Made by a program: the position numbers and the translations under genes
Part shown: piece by piece, positions 1 to 6,713 of the stretch
Layout: each line of letters starts with the position of its first letter
Position numbering within the stretch: position 1 is the stretch's first letter
Notes under the pieces: generated by a model
What the model was told of the DNA's origin: nothing
What the model saw: only the letters and a program-made list of their open reading frames with translations
Database searches by the model: none
Origin: Desulfobacterales bacterium
GTDB taxonomy: Bacteria > Desulfobacterota > Desulfobacteria > Desulfobacterales > C00003060
Assembly (NCBI GenBank): GCA_030616425.1
Contig: JAUWXJ010000111.1
Location: forward strand, 1 to 7,833
Length of the DNA: 7,833 nucleotides
Reading direction: 5' to 3'

Positions 1-966
1 CGAGAGTCCAACTCCAAAACCAGAAAGAATTATTTTTTTTCCAGAACCCTCCTTCTCGAGTATTCCTTCCAAGACCCCGGGAATAGAGGAAGAAACCGTA
101 TTTCCTGAATGCAGCATGTGACATAGGACCTTAGATTCTTCTAGATTCAACCACTTCTTTAGACCATCAATGACGTACTTGCTCGCTTGATGGAAGATAA
201 AATAATCGATTTCCTCAATATCGACCTTGTTTTTGGCCAGGCATTTCCTGACATCATCCGGTACGGTATTCTTGACAAACTTGCAGATCTTCCTGCCATC
301 CATCCTTAAAAACGGGTCTTCTAGTTTGTCATGTGCTCCGCCTGACGCAAACCCTTTACCCAAGAAAGGGAACTTATTTCCACCCCCTTTGATCATAAGG
401 CTCCCAGCCCCAGAGCCGTCAGTACCAAATGAAAACAAGCCGATAGAATTCTCTGCTTCATTGCTCAACCACGTAACGGCTGCGGCATCACTAAATAGCA
501 GGGCGGTCGAAGAGTCCTCAGGGTCTAAGATCTTTGAATACGGATCAGCTGTAAATAATAGCACGTTTTTGAATCCAAGAGATTCCATCAAGGATTTGCA
601 TACAGCCAACGAGTACACATAACCAGAGCACCCCAAATTAATGTCAAAGGCCGCCACCGAATTAGGCAGTTTCAGTCGATCCTGCAATATGGCAGAGGTG
701 TGGGGAATCTTGTAATCAGGGTTTTGTGTACAAACGACCATCAGGTCTACAAGGGATAGATCTAACCCGGGATTCTTCTCAGACAACAATCTTGCTGCTG
801 CATGGCACATATCTGATGTTGTTTCGTCCTTATCTGCAATGAAGCGTGTGGCTACTCCTACCTTTTCCAACAGGAATGTGATCGTAAAGCCAAACCTCTT
901 GGCCAGCTCTTCATTATCCATCCTGTTTTTGGGATAGTAGGTTGCTATCGATTTTATACCAAGCAT
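1..966 (-). CDS. Ketoacyl-ACP synthase III (FabH-like), 3' end cut by window edge
   Basis: The frame runs 322 codons from an ATG at 964-966 to the left edge without a stop. It is a thiolase-fold KASIII, which condenses an acyl-CoA or acyl-ACP starter with malonyl-ACP in the cytoplasm. The Cys-His-Asn triad is visible: Cys113 in FDINLGCSGYVYSL, His259 in FIFHQASKY and Asn289 in HSGNTVSSSIP. The stretch DPEDSSTALLFSD (148-160) matches the family's conserved DPxDxxTAxxFGD region, and the frame ends in GFGVGLS, the usual near-terminal glycine motif, so only about 5-15 residues should be missing. The family is usually 315-335 residues long. HQAS replaces the HQAN usual in housekeeping FabH. GTDGSGAGSL and the LGCSGYVYSL type of active site remind me of KASIII paralogues in surface-glycan or specialised-lipid loci, so I do not call it fabH. 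It lies 110 bp after the outer-membrane protein gene with no terminator between them. The KASIII family is certain; the substrate is unknown. Confidence 0.93.
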   Translation of the reverse strand, partial: MLGIKSIATYYPKNRMDNEELAKRFGFTITFLLEKVGVATRFIADKDETTSDMCHAAARLLSEKNPGLDLSLVDLMVVCTQNPDYKIPHTSAILQDRLKLPNSVAAFDINLGCSGYVYSLAVCKSLMESLGFKNVLLFTADPYSKILDPEDSSTALLFSDAAAVTWLSNEAENSIGLFSFGTDGSGAGSLMIKGGGNKFPFLGKGFASGGAHDKLEDPFLRMDGRKICKFVKNTVPDDVRKCLAKNKVDIEEIDYFIFHQASKYVIDGLKKWLNLEESKVLCHMLHSGNTVSSSIPGVLEGILEKEGSGKKIILSGFGVGLS

Positions 967-1076
967 CGTTCCTCCTAAAGCTCAAACAGCCTTGTAAAAA
1001 AATTGTGAAACCTTTAAGCGGGTCTCGCCAAGACAACCAAAAAATAGTTCAGAAAGTGCATCTGCATAAAACACTA
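967..1076 (-). other. 110-bp gap between the outer-membrane protein and KASIII genes
   Basis: This is the longest gap inside the four-gene block. I looked for a terminator and found only a weak stem (GTCTT/GAGAC with a 3-base loop, one G-T pair) that no T-run follows directly, so read-through is likely. A T7 run lies further down, but no stem precedes it. I could not find a convincing -35/-10 pair. KASIII is therefore most simply the fourth gene of the same transcript, though a weak internal promoter cannot be excluded. Confidence 0.5.
971..976 (-). promoter_or_regulatory. Strong Shine-Dalgarno site of the KASIII gene
   Basis: On the minus strand a full AGGAGG lies 4 nt before the ATG at 966. 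The spacing is on the short side, but this is the best ribosome binding site in the four-gene block and fixes the KASIII start. It suggests the gene is translated independently rather than by coupling to the upstream outer-membrane protein gene. Confidence 0.8.
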
Positions 1077-2648
1077 CTAGAAGCTGTATTCCAACTGACA
1101 TATTACGCGGTCATTGTCTTCCCATCGCTCAAAGTAACTGTCATTTCCTCCGTCAAAAAGCTCCCCTGAAACCTTCGCTTTGACATCATCTGTCAGCTTG
1201 TACTCAACCAACATCCCCTGGGACCAACCCTTGTCCGAGATCTCGTAGTTTATGCCGCACTGCCATTTCAAATCCTCATCGTACTTAAATTCGATCCGGC
1301 CGAAACCGTTGTTGTCTGTCGGACGTGCGCCTTCCGAACTCCTCTGATAGTCAGGATGGTTCTGGGTAGCATCTACCCATTCCCCACCATATTCTAATGT
1401 GATGTCGATACGCTCATGCCCGATCTTTTCGGCAAAATCGTAGTTGGTGTAGGTGATACCACCCACATACGCCATGTAGTTGTCGTCCTTGCCGCTATGG
1501 CTCCGCTGGTAAACACCTTCGCCATGGAACTCAAAGTCCTTATGGGTGGTGGAAAAGCCTCCGCTGATGTTGGTCACACGGGGGTAGTGCTTCTTGTATT
1601 CCGCTGGAACGTCAACTGCAAAGCCACCGCCCGATACCTCAGCTGTCTTCTCCTCAAGAACGGGCAACAGAGAAAACCCGTTGAAAACAGTCAAGAAGAG
1701 GTCCCAGCCTTTAAATACTGTCTTGGCCTTGGCAAGTCCCCCCACTTCGCCGGGTGGCGGAAATTCATCCTCTATCGTTGCATCGGACCCAATTCCATCA
1801 TCACCTCCCGCAAAATCGTAGTCAGCCCCTGCCCCCTTCCCTGTCCATATAGATGTCCTATCCGGATTTTTGTTCGGGCTGAAAAACGGGATCGCAGTCA
1901 GGGTCAGGGTGGTCTCCTTATGAAAATAATCGATTGAGGCAAGCCAAATCCCGTAATCTTTTGGGTCCATAGGATCGTTCAAATCTCTCGGGCTGACCCG
2001 GTCCGTGGGAATGTACAGCGTGGAGAGTCCCATCAGAACGATTTTCCTTCCCAACGTCACGTCAAAGGTCTCAGATGTCAGTGTAAAGTATAGCTCGTTT
2101 ATTTCCAGGTGCCGGCGTCTGTGTTCGTTATCTGTCATAAACTGTGTTGCTCGTGAATACGTGCCTTCCTGGTTTCCGCCTTCTGCCCAGCCAGCAACAT
2201 TGAAGATATATTTCTCCCGTGCTACCTTGGTCTCTCCTTCCAGCCTGTAGTCATAAAAGACATCCTTTGCATCCCTTTCTTCACCCGGTTCTCCCTCAAA
2301 ATTCACAAGTTGAACCATTACCCGGGGGATAAGGGTCCCCTCAAAACCCTTTGCCAGGTCTTTGATAAAGATAGGTCTTTCAATTTCTTTGCCTTTCTCC
2401 GGCTGGGCAGCCTCCCCGACGTCCATGTCCAACTCTTTGAGCAAGTCCTCATCCGAGCCACTATCCGCCCCTCCGAGTTCGGTGTCGAGTTCCTTCAAAA
2501 GGTCATCTTCCTCAGAAGAGGAATCACTCACCCCCGACTCCTGGGCTAATAGAATCCCCTCCGAGACATCAGCGGCCAGGATAGGTCCACTCGCAATCCC
2601 CATGTACAAAATCACTGCTACACTCAGAAGTAAAACTCTAACTCTCAT
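1077..2648 (-). CDS. Outer-membrane beta-barrel-like protein with acidic N-terminal repeat
   Basis: A 523-residue exported protein. Residues 1-25 form a signal peptide: basic start, hydrophobic core LLLSVAVILYMGIAS and cleavage near PILA-ADV. Residues 44-80 are very acidic and contain a duplicated motif, DDLLKELDTELG then EDLLKELDMDVG. From about residue 100 to the end, alternating polar/aromatic strands (for example LEINELYFTLTSETFDVTLGRKI) separated by Asp/Gly/Asn-rich turns look like a porin-type barrel. The last residues, QLEYSF, end in an aromatic residue, as expected for recognition by the BAM machinery. It starts 8 nt after the stop of the RND gene, and an AAAGGG formed by the last sense codons of that gene serves as a plausible ribosome binding site 11 nt upstream, so translation is probably coupled. 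Its position suggests it is the outer-membrane partner of the RND pump. I do not recognise a named family; a DUF1302-like or alginate-export-like barrel is possible. Gene is certain, barrel likely, role inferred. Confidence 0.88.
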   Translation of the reverse strand: MRVRVLLLSVAVILYMGIASGPILAADVSEGILLAQESGVSDSSSEEDDLLKELDTELGGADSGSDEDLLKELDMDVGEAAQPEKGKEIERPIFIKDLAKGFEGTLIPRVMVQLVNFEGEPGEERDAKDVFYDYRLEGETKVAREKYIFNVAGWAEGGNQEGTYSRATQFMTDNEHRRRHLEINELYFTLTSETFDVTLGRKIVLMGLSTLYIPTDRVSPRDLNDPMDPKDYGIWLASIDYFHKETTLTLTAIPFFSPNKNPDRTSIWTGKGAGADYDFAGGDDGIGSDATIEDEFPPPGEVGGLAKAKTVFKGWDLFLTVFNGFSLLPVLEEKTAEVSGGGFAVDVPAEYKKHYPRVTNISGGFSTTHKDFEFHGEGVYQRSHSGKDDNYMAYVGGITYTNYDFAEKIGHERIDITLEYGGEWVDATQNHPDYQRSSEGARPTDNNGFGRIEFKYDEDLKWQCGINYEISDKGWSQGMLVEYKLTDDVKAKVSGELFDGGNDSYFERWEDNDRVICQLEYSF

Positions 2649-2656
2649 TCCTAATT

Positions 2657-5425
2657 CTACCCTTTCGCAACCAGTTGTTCACTCGTTGCCGCCAGCCTTG
2701 CCCCCAGGACCCGGGATATATTCAGGAACAGCTTGGATGAAATCATAGGAAAGATCCGTCTGATCCGTTCCAAGGACGTCCAATCGATCTCCAGAACACG
2801 ACTGTCTTCGCTGGCAACAACATCCGCAGTCCTCTCAACCTCCTCCACAAGGGCAATCTCGCCAAAGATGTCTCCAGGATGAAGCTCGCTTAATACTACC
2901 CTCTTACCTGCCTCAGTTGGCAACTCCACCCTGGCACTGCCGTCCAAAATCAGATACATGGCCCTGTCGGTTTCCCCTTTTCTTATGATAAACATATCTT
3001 TTGCAAACTCTTTCACATGGGCCAAAAGCACGATCTTCTTAATCTGCCAGGGCCTCATTTTCTGAAATAAAGGACATTTAGTAATTACCCTCGCCTTTAA
3101 ATCGACTGCCAGCATATCCCACAGTGTGATCAGCTTGGTAGTGGAAAGAAGGATCGGCGTCATAAACATATCTGCTGACAGGGCGAGGAGCATGACTATA
3201 GCCGACAGGCCGCCAAAAAAGATCACCGGATTAAAATTCGAGACCAATAAGACTCCAAACCCCAGAGCCAAAGCAAAAGAAGTGGAAAGCACCGGCCGGA
3301 TTTCATTCTTTATACACTCGGTCATCGCCTTTTCCTGGTCATTTAACAGTTTCATCTCATTGTTGTATCTAACCATAAAGTGAATGGTGTCATCCACGGC
3401 GATACCTATTGCTATGGCAGCAATCATGGCGGTGCCGGTATTAAGAGGGATGTCAAGGTACCCCATGATTCCGAAAATGATGACAATGGGAAACAAATTC
3501 GGCGCAAGTGACAATAATCCGGCCTTGAACCTCAGAAAGAGGACGCTCATGATAATGAATATGACGGCCAGGAGCAAGGAGAGGGAGATGGCCTGACCTG
3601 AGGCCATGGAATCAGCGGCCTTGTTGATCAGTATATTTTCTCCGGTAAATTTAAACCCAATGTCGGTGCCAAAGGTGTCTGCCATAAACCCGTTCAGACC
3701 GCTGAGGGCCTTCTTCAAGTCATAGGATGAAGAGAGGTTGTGTCGCACCAAGATGTTCGCCTTGCTGAAAGCTGGAGCTCCATCACCGGGTTCTGCTTCT
3801 ACGTTTACGTAGCGCTCAATATCTTTGTCTTCAAGATAGACGAACCGGTACTGCTCCACTAGATCGGCGGAGGCTGGAATAACAAACTCTTCCTTCTTGC
3901 CTCCTTCCGACTCCCTATTGATCAGCGCAATATAGTCTGCAAACGACAGAGAAAAGTCAAATACACCAGTCTTTTCCATATATCTTTGGACGGCAAATAT
4001 TTTCTTTAGGTTCTCTGGTTTCTTGAATGCATCTTCACTGTGGGCATCCATGATAATAAAAAAAATCTGAGTGCCGGAAATGTCGTCGTGCAGAAGCTGG
4101 CTCCTCACCCTGATGGGGGAAGTCTCCTTGAAGTAGCCTAACATGTCGTTGTCAACCTTGATCTTTACCGCCCCTACGCCGATAATGAGAGCCACGACTA
4201 CCATTGCCGCCAACACGGCCATCTTGTTGGCGTGTATAACCCTTAGGATCAATCCCGCCGCAAAGTGAAAAATGGTTTTCTTTTCTGTCTTTTCTTCATG
4301 GTGTTTAGCACGCTTTTTGCCGCCCCCGAAGAATCTCAGATATACCGGAATGACCGAAAAAGTGATTATGAAATTGGCGAGGAGGGCAAAAGAAGCGGTA
4401 AATCCGAACTGCTTCAGCAGCGTGATCTTGTTTATGACAATGGACAAGAACCCAATAAACGTCGTCATTGAGGTAAGAAATATGGCCAAACCGACTTTGC
4501 TTGCCAAATAATCTATAGCCCCGAACTTGTCTTTTCCTAGTTCGAGGCCCTCAAAGTATTCTGAAATAATGTGCATGTCCTCGGTAGAGCCTATGATGAG
4601 GACAAGGGAGGGAACGATGACAGTGAGCACGTTGATCGGGATATCCATCATGACCATGAACCCAACGGTCCAGAGAACGCTTAGCCCGCCCGTCAACGAC
4701 GGCATTACCGCCCCGTGTAGGGTCTTGAGGCCTATGACCAGGACAATGAGAAGAACCCCCACGGAAAGGGGGATAAGCGTGGTCATGTCACCCAGTATGC
4801 TGTCGCCCAGGCACTTGCGAGTAAAGGGCATACCAACCTGAAAGACCTCATCTACCACCCCTTTTAGCGGCTCAATGACCTCGTCTATCGCGTCCGACAT
4901 CTTTGCATTGAATTCCGGATCACTCTTGTCGGGATTGACAAAGACGTTTATGGCCATAGCCTTTCCGTCTTCTGATATAAGGCTCCTGTACAACAAGGGG
5001 CTCCGCATGGCATCGGCCCTGGCCTTGGCCGATTCTTCAGGGGTTTCAGGGATCCAGTCAAGGACAGGAAGAGTCTCAAGATCGCCCGACTCTCCATTGA
5101 AGTTTTTCGATGTAAACAGGCTCTCCACCCGGTCTATGTTGGACAGTTCCTCCAGCTTGTAGAAGACCTCCTGAATCGCTTCGAGCTTCTTGGTTGTGAA
5201 AAGATTGTCGTCCTTGATATAGACTATCGTTATGTTGTCTGTTCCAAAGGTGTGGATCGTCTTCTCATAAAAAGCCTTATCAGGATCGCCCTCGATCATC
5301 ATCCCTTCGGCTGAGGCATCAATACGGATATCCTTGGCCTCGTAAGCAAAAAAGACGGAAAAGAGTCCGATCACCACAATAACTACTATCGGATGGTCCC
5401 TGCACCAAAGAATCAATTTGCTCAT
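2657..5425 (-). CDS. RND/MMPL-family exporter with C-terminal cyclic-nucleotide-binding domain
   Basis: A 922-residue inner-membrane transporter of the RND superfamily (COG1033/MMPL type). It shows the internal duplication of the family: a TM helix at about 13-29, a periplasmic domain at 30-212, five helices at 215-364, a basic cytoplasmic linker (GGGKKRAKHHEEKTEKK), then a helix at 399-421, a second periplasmic domain at 422-608 and five helices at 611-761. Acidic pairs in the two central helices, Glu282-Asp283 (GSTED) and Asp678-Asp679 (AVDD), sit where proton-relay residues occur in RND pumps. Residues about 781-901 form an added Crp-type cyclic-nucleotide-binding domain with the phosphate-binding cassette FGEIALVEEVERTADV. 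Such proteins move hydrophobic substrates using the proton gradient. ATG at 5425 is chosen because it gives the usual MSKL...HP start; GTG at 5437 is in frame and would add four residues. Neither has a clear Shine-Dalgarno sequence. It lies 41 nt after the LolA-like gene and 8 nt before the outer-membrane gene. Family certain, cargo unknown. Confidence 0.95.
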   Translation of the reverse strand: MSKLILWCRDHPIVVIVVIGLFSVFFAYEAKDIRIDASAEGMMIEGDPDKAFYEKTIHTFGTDNITIVYIKDDNLFTTKKLEAIQEVFYKLEELSNIDRVESLFTSKNFNGESGDLETLPVLDWIPETPEESAKARADAMRSPLLYRSLISEDGKAMAINVFVNPDKSDPEFNAKMSDAIDEVIEPLKGVVDEVFQVGMPFTRKCLGDSILGDMTTLIPLSVGVLLIVLVIGLKTLHGAVMPSLTGGLSVLWTVGFMVMMDIPINVLTVIVPSLVLIIGSTEDMHIISEYFEGLELGKDKFGAIDYLASKVGLAIFLTSMTTFIGFLSIVINKITLLKQFGFTASFALLANFIITFSVIPVYLRFFGGGKKRAKHHEEKTEKKTIFHFAAGLILRVIHANKMAVLAAMVVVALIIGVGAVKIKVDNDMLGYFKETSPIRVRSQLLHDDISGTQIFFIIMDAHSEDAFKKPENLKKIFAVQRYMEKTGVFDFSLSFADYIALINRESEGGKKEEFVIPASADLVEQYRFVYLEDKDIERYVNVEAEPGDGAPAFSKANILVRHNLSSSYDLKKALSGLNGFMADTFGTDIGFKFTGENILINKAADSMASGQAISLSLLLAVIFIIMSVLFLRFKAGLLSLAPNLFPIVIIFGIMGYLDIPLNTGTAMIAAIAIGIAVDDTIHFMVRYNNEMKLLNDQEKAMTECIKNEIRPVLSTSFALALGFGVLLVSNFNPVIFFGGLSAIVMLLALSADMFMTPILLSTTKLITLWDMLAVDLKARVITKCPLFQKMRPWQIKKIVLLAHVKEFAKDMFIIRKGETDRAMYLILDGSARVELPTEAGKRVVLSELHPGDIFGEIALVEEVERTADVVASEDSRVLEIDWTSLERIRRIFPMISSKLFLNISRVLGARLAATSEQLVAKG

Positions 5426-5466
5426 CGCGAAAAACACTATAATATAATCGTTGGAATGATTCGAAT

Positions 5467-6267
5467 TTACTTCGTGTGCAAGCCTTTCAGGATAAACCTT
5501 TCGGCAAGATTCTGATCCGGTATGACTGAGTCAAGGTCCCTCTTGACAGTACCGACCAGGGTCTTATGCTTCTTCTGGTGATGATTCATCAGGGTCTTGT
5601 CTGCCCGCCAGACGTCCCCTTTCACATTCACGAAGCTGACAGAAATTTGGGTCTTTAGGAGTTTGCCCCGCCGGCCATAGAAGTCCATCTTCACTGTCAC
5701 AAAGTTGTCTTTCTTGATCCACATGACCCTTTTGCTGTACCCGCTGGACTTTTTCTCGTCCTTGGTTGCAGGGAGTGACTCCACAACATAGCAATCCTGG
5801 TCTTTGTAGACCTCGTCCTTTAGCCGATTATACTTGTGCGCATCCAGATCTTCCGATCTGAGGTCCTCATAGGCAAAATCAGTCCCCATGAAGTAATTCT
5901 TCTTACCTCCTTTGGCTATACGCTGCATCTTCCCACGGGCCGGCATATAGAGCCACTGATCATCTTCCGCGTCCTTGTGTTCCCATGTCAAGAGCGCCGT
6001 CCCTCGGATATTGGGAGGGCTCAAGAAGACAATCAGGCCACGACGCACGTCGTCTTCCACCTCCTTTTGGTATCGCCTTACTTCACGAACCTCCTTCTTC
6101 CCCTTCTTGTCCACGAGGATCATTTTCTGCAATTCGAAGTCGTTCTTCACCTCATGAAGGTTCTTTTGTTTATCCACGATCTCCCGGCCAGTAAGCTCAG
6201 CTGCCAGTGTTACTACTGGAACAAGCAAAATAACTGCCAGTGCTAACCCCAGTAATTTGCGTGTCAT
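5467..6267 (-). CDS. Periplasmic LolA-like protein (outer membrane lipoprotein-sorting protein family)
   Basis: A 266-residue exported protein. Residues 1-22 are a signal peptide (MTRKLLGLALAVILLVPVVT, then LAA-EL), and there is no lipobox Cys, so the mature protein should be soluble in the periplasm. The core PPNIRGTALLTWE, then DDQWLYMPARGKMQRI and a KNYFMGTDFAYEDL stretch (residues 84-136) are hallmarks of the LolA_like family (COG2834 type). Its members share the half-barrel fold of LolA/LolB, which shields acyl chains. The family is commonly encoded next to RND/MMPL exporters, as here, and is thought to hand hydrophobic cargo across the periplasm. The start is fixed by AGGAGG 8 nt upstream. 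It is the first gene of the four-gene block and follows a good promoter. Despite the family name, it need not sort lipoproteins. Family assignment is firm; the specific cargo is unknown. Confidence 0.93.
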   Translation of the reverse strand: MTRKLLGLALAVILLVPVVTLAAELTGREIVDKQKNLHEVKNDFELQKMILVDKKGKKEVREVRRYQKEVEDDVRRGLIVFLSPPNIRGTALLTWEHKDAEDDQWLYMPARGKMQRIAKGGKKNYFMGTDFAYEDLRSEDLDAHKYNRLKDEVYKDQDCYVVESLPATKDEKKSSGYSKRVMWIKKDNFVTVKMDFYGRRGKLLKTQISVSFVNVKGDVWRADKTLMNHHQKKHKTLVGTVKRDLDSVIPDQNLAERFILKGLHTK

Positions 6268-6471
6268 AGCTGTTCCTCCTCTTTCTTAAGGTCTAGATTT
6301 TCCCGAAAAAAACATTTTTTTAACCCGCAAATTTCGTAAGTACTCCAATGAGAAGCACCCCAAAAAATCGTTGCCAATTGCGAAGACACCGCAAAATAAA
6401 GCTCCTGCTGTGAGATGTTGACCTTGGCTCCGGCAGGCAAACGACCACAGCGAGGAGCATAAGTGGCATAA
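6268..6471 (-). other. Long untranslated leader of the export operon, possible dispersed repeat
   Basis: If transcription starts about 7 nt past the -10 box at 6478, the LolA-like gene has a leader of about 200 nt. It contains a near-perfect A/T palindrome (A7-CA-T7 on the plus strand, 6306-6321) shortly before the ribosome binding site. I found no riboswitch class I can name and no stem followed by a T-run that would act as an attenuator. Its translated frame has low-complexity, Cys/Trp-scattered residues not typical of a conserved protein. The text reminds me of intergenic repeats often miscalled as genes in deltaproteobacterial genomes, but that is an unverified impression. Confidence 0.4.
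6276..6281 (-). promoter_or_regulatory. Shine-Dalgarno site of the LolA-like gene
   Basis: On the minus strand AGGAGG lies 8 nt before the ATG at 6267, ideal spacing. It fixes the start of the first gene of the export block. Confidence 0.75.
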
Positions 6472-6477
6472 CTTTTT

Positions 6478-6506
6478 TTTATATAGGCAAATGAATATAC
6501 AGTCAA
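6478..6506 (-). promoter_or_regulatory. Sigma70-type promoter of the LolA-RND-barrel(-KASIII) operon
   Basis: On the minus strand TTGACT (6501-6506) is separated by exactly 17 bp from TATAAA (6478-6483): five of six matches to each consensus box with optimal spacing. The -10 region is followed by an A-run. It points at the LolA-like gene about 210 bp downstream, and no other convincing gene start intervenes. This is the best promoter I see in the window. Confidence 0.65.
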
Positions 6507-6713
6507 TAAAAAGATCAAGGCGGAACTTATTCTCAAGAACCCAACTACTTGCCGACTATACTTTTCAGTGATTATCATGCTGTATTCACATTGAGCTCCA
6601 GCACCCATCAATAGGAAAATAGGCTCCCAGCTTGAACTAAACGTGCGCATGACGCATAATGCGAATACCCCGTCAGCTACAGCAACAACGTACCAGCATG
6701 GGCCGTCTCCTGC
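6507..6713 (-). other. Spacer between the SDR gene and the operon promoter, no gene seen
   Basis: About 200 bp after the SDR stop. It contains a short perfect inverted repeat CGCATTATGCG (6653-6663), part of a slightly larger arrangement in which ATGCG recurs 8 bp away, and a tiny TCCTG/CAGGA repeat over the SDR stop. Neither is followed by a T-run, so I see no intrinsic terminator and SDR transcripts could read on. The inverted repeat could be a regulator site, but at 11 bp it may be chance. Confidence 0.35.

Noticed and set aside
227..622. 131-codon plus-strand open frame
   Set aside because: It is antisense to the KASIII gene, whose catalytic residues are intact in the other strand; Ser/Pro-rich composition typical of a shadow frame.
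1020..1045. Possible intrinsic terminator between the barrel gene and KASIII
   Set aside because: The stem is only about 5 bp with a G-T pair and no T-run directly follows it on the minus strand.
1416..1937. 173-codon plus-strand open frame
   Set aside because: It lies antisense inside the outer-membrane protein gene, with no ribosome site or recognisable family.
6264..6650. 128-codon minus-strand open frame with one hydrophobic segment, overlapping the LolA-like start by 4 bp
   Set aside because: No ribosome binding site before its start, no recognisable family, scattered Cys/Trp and abrupt hydrophobic/polar changes, and the best promoter of the region lies inside it. More likely leader or repeat sequence than a membrane protein gene.
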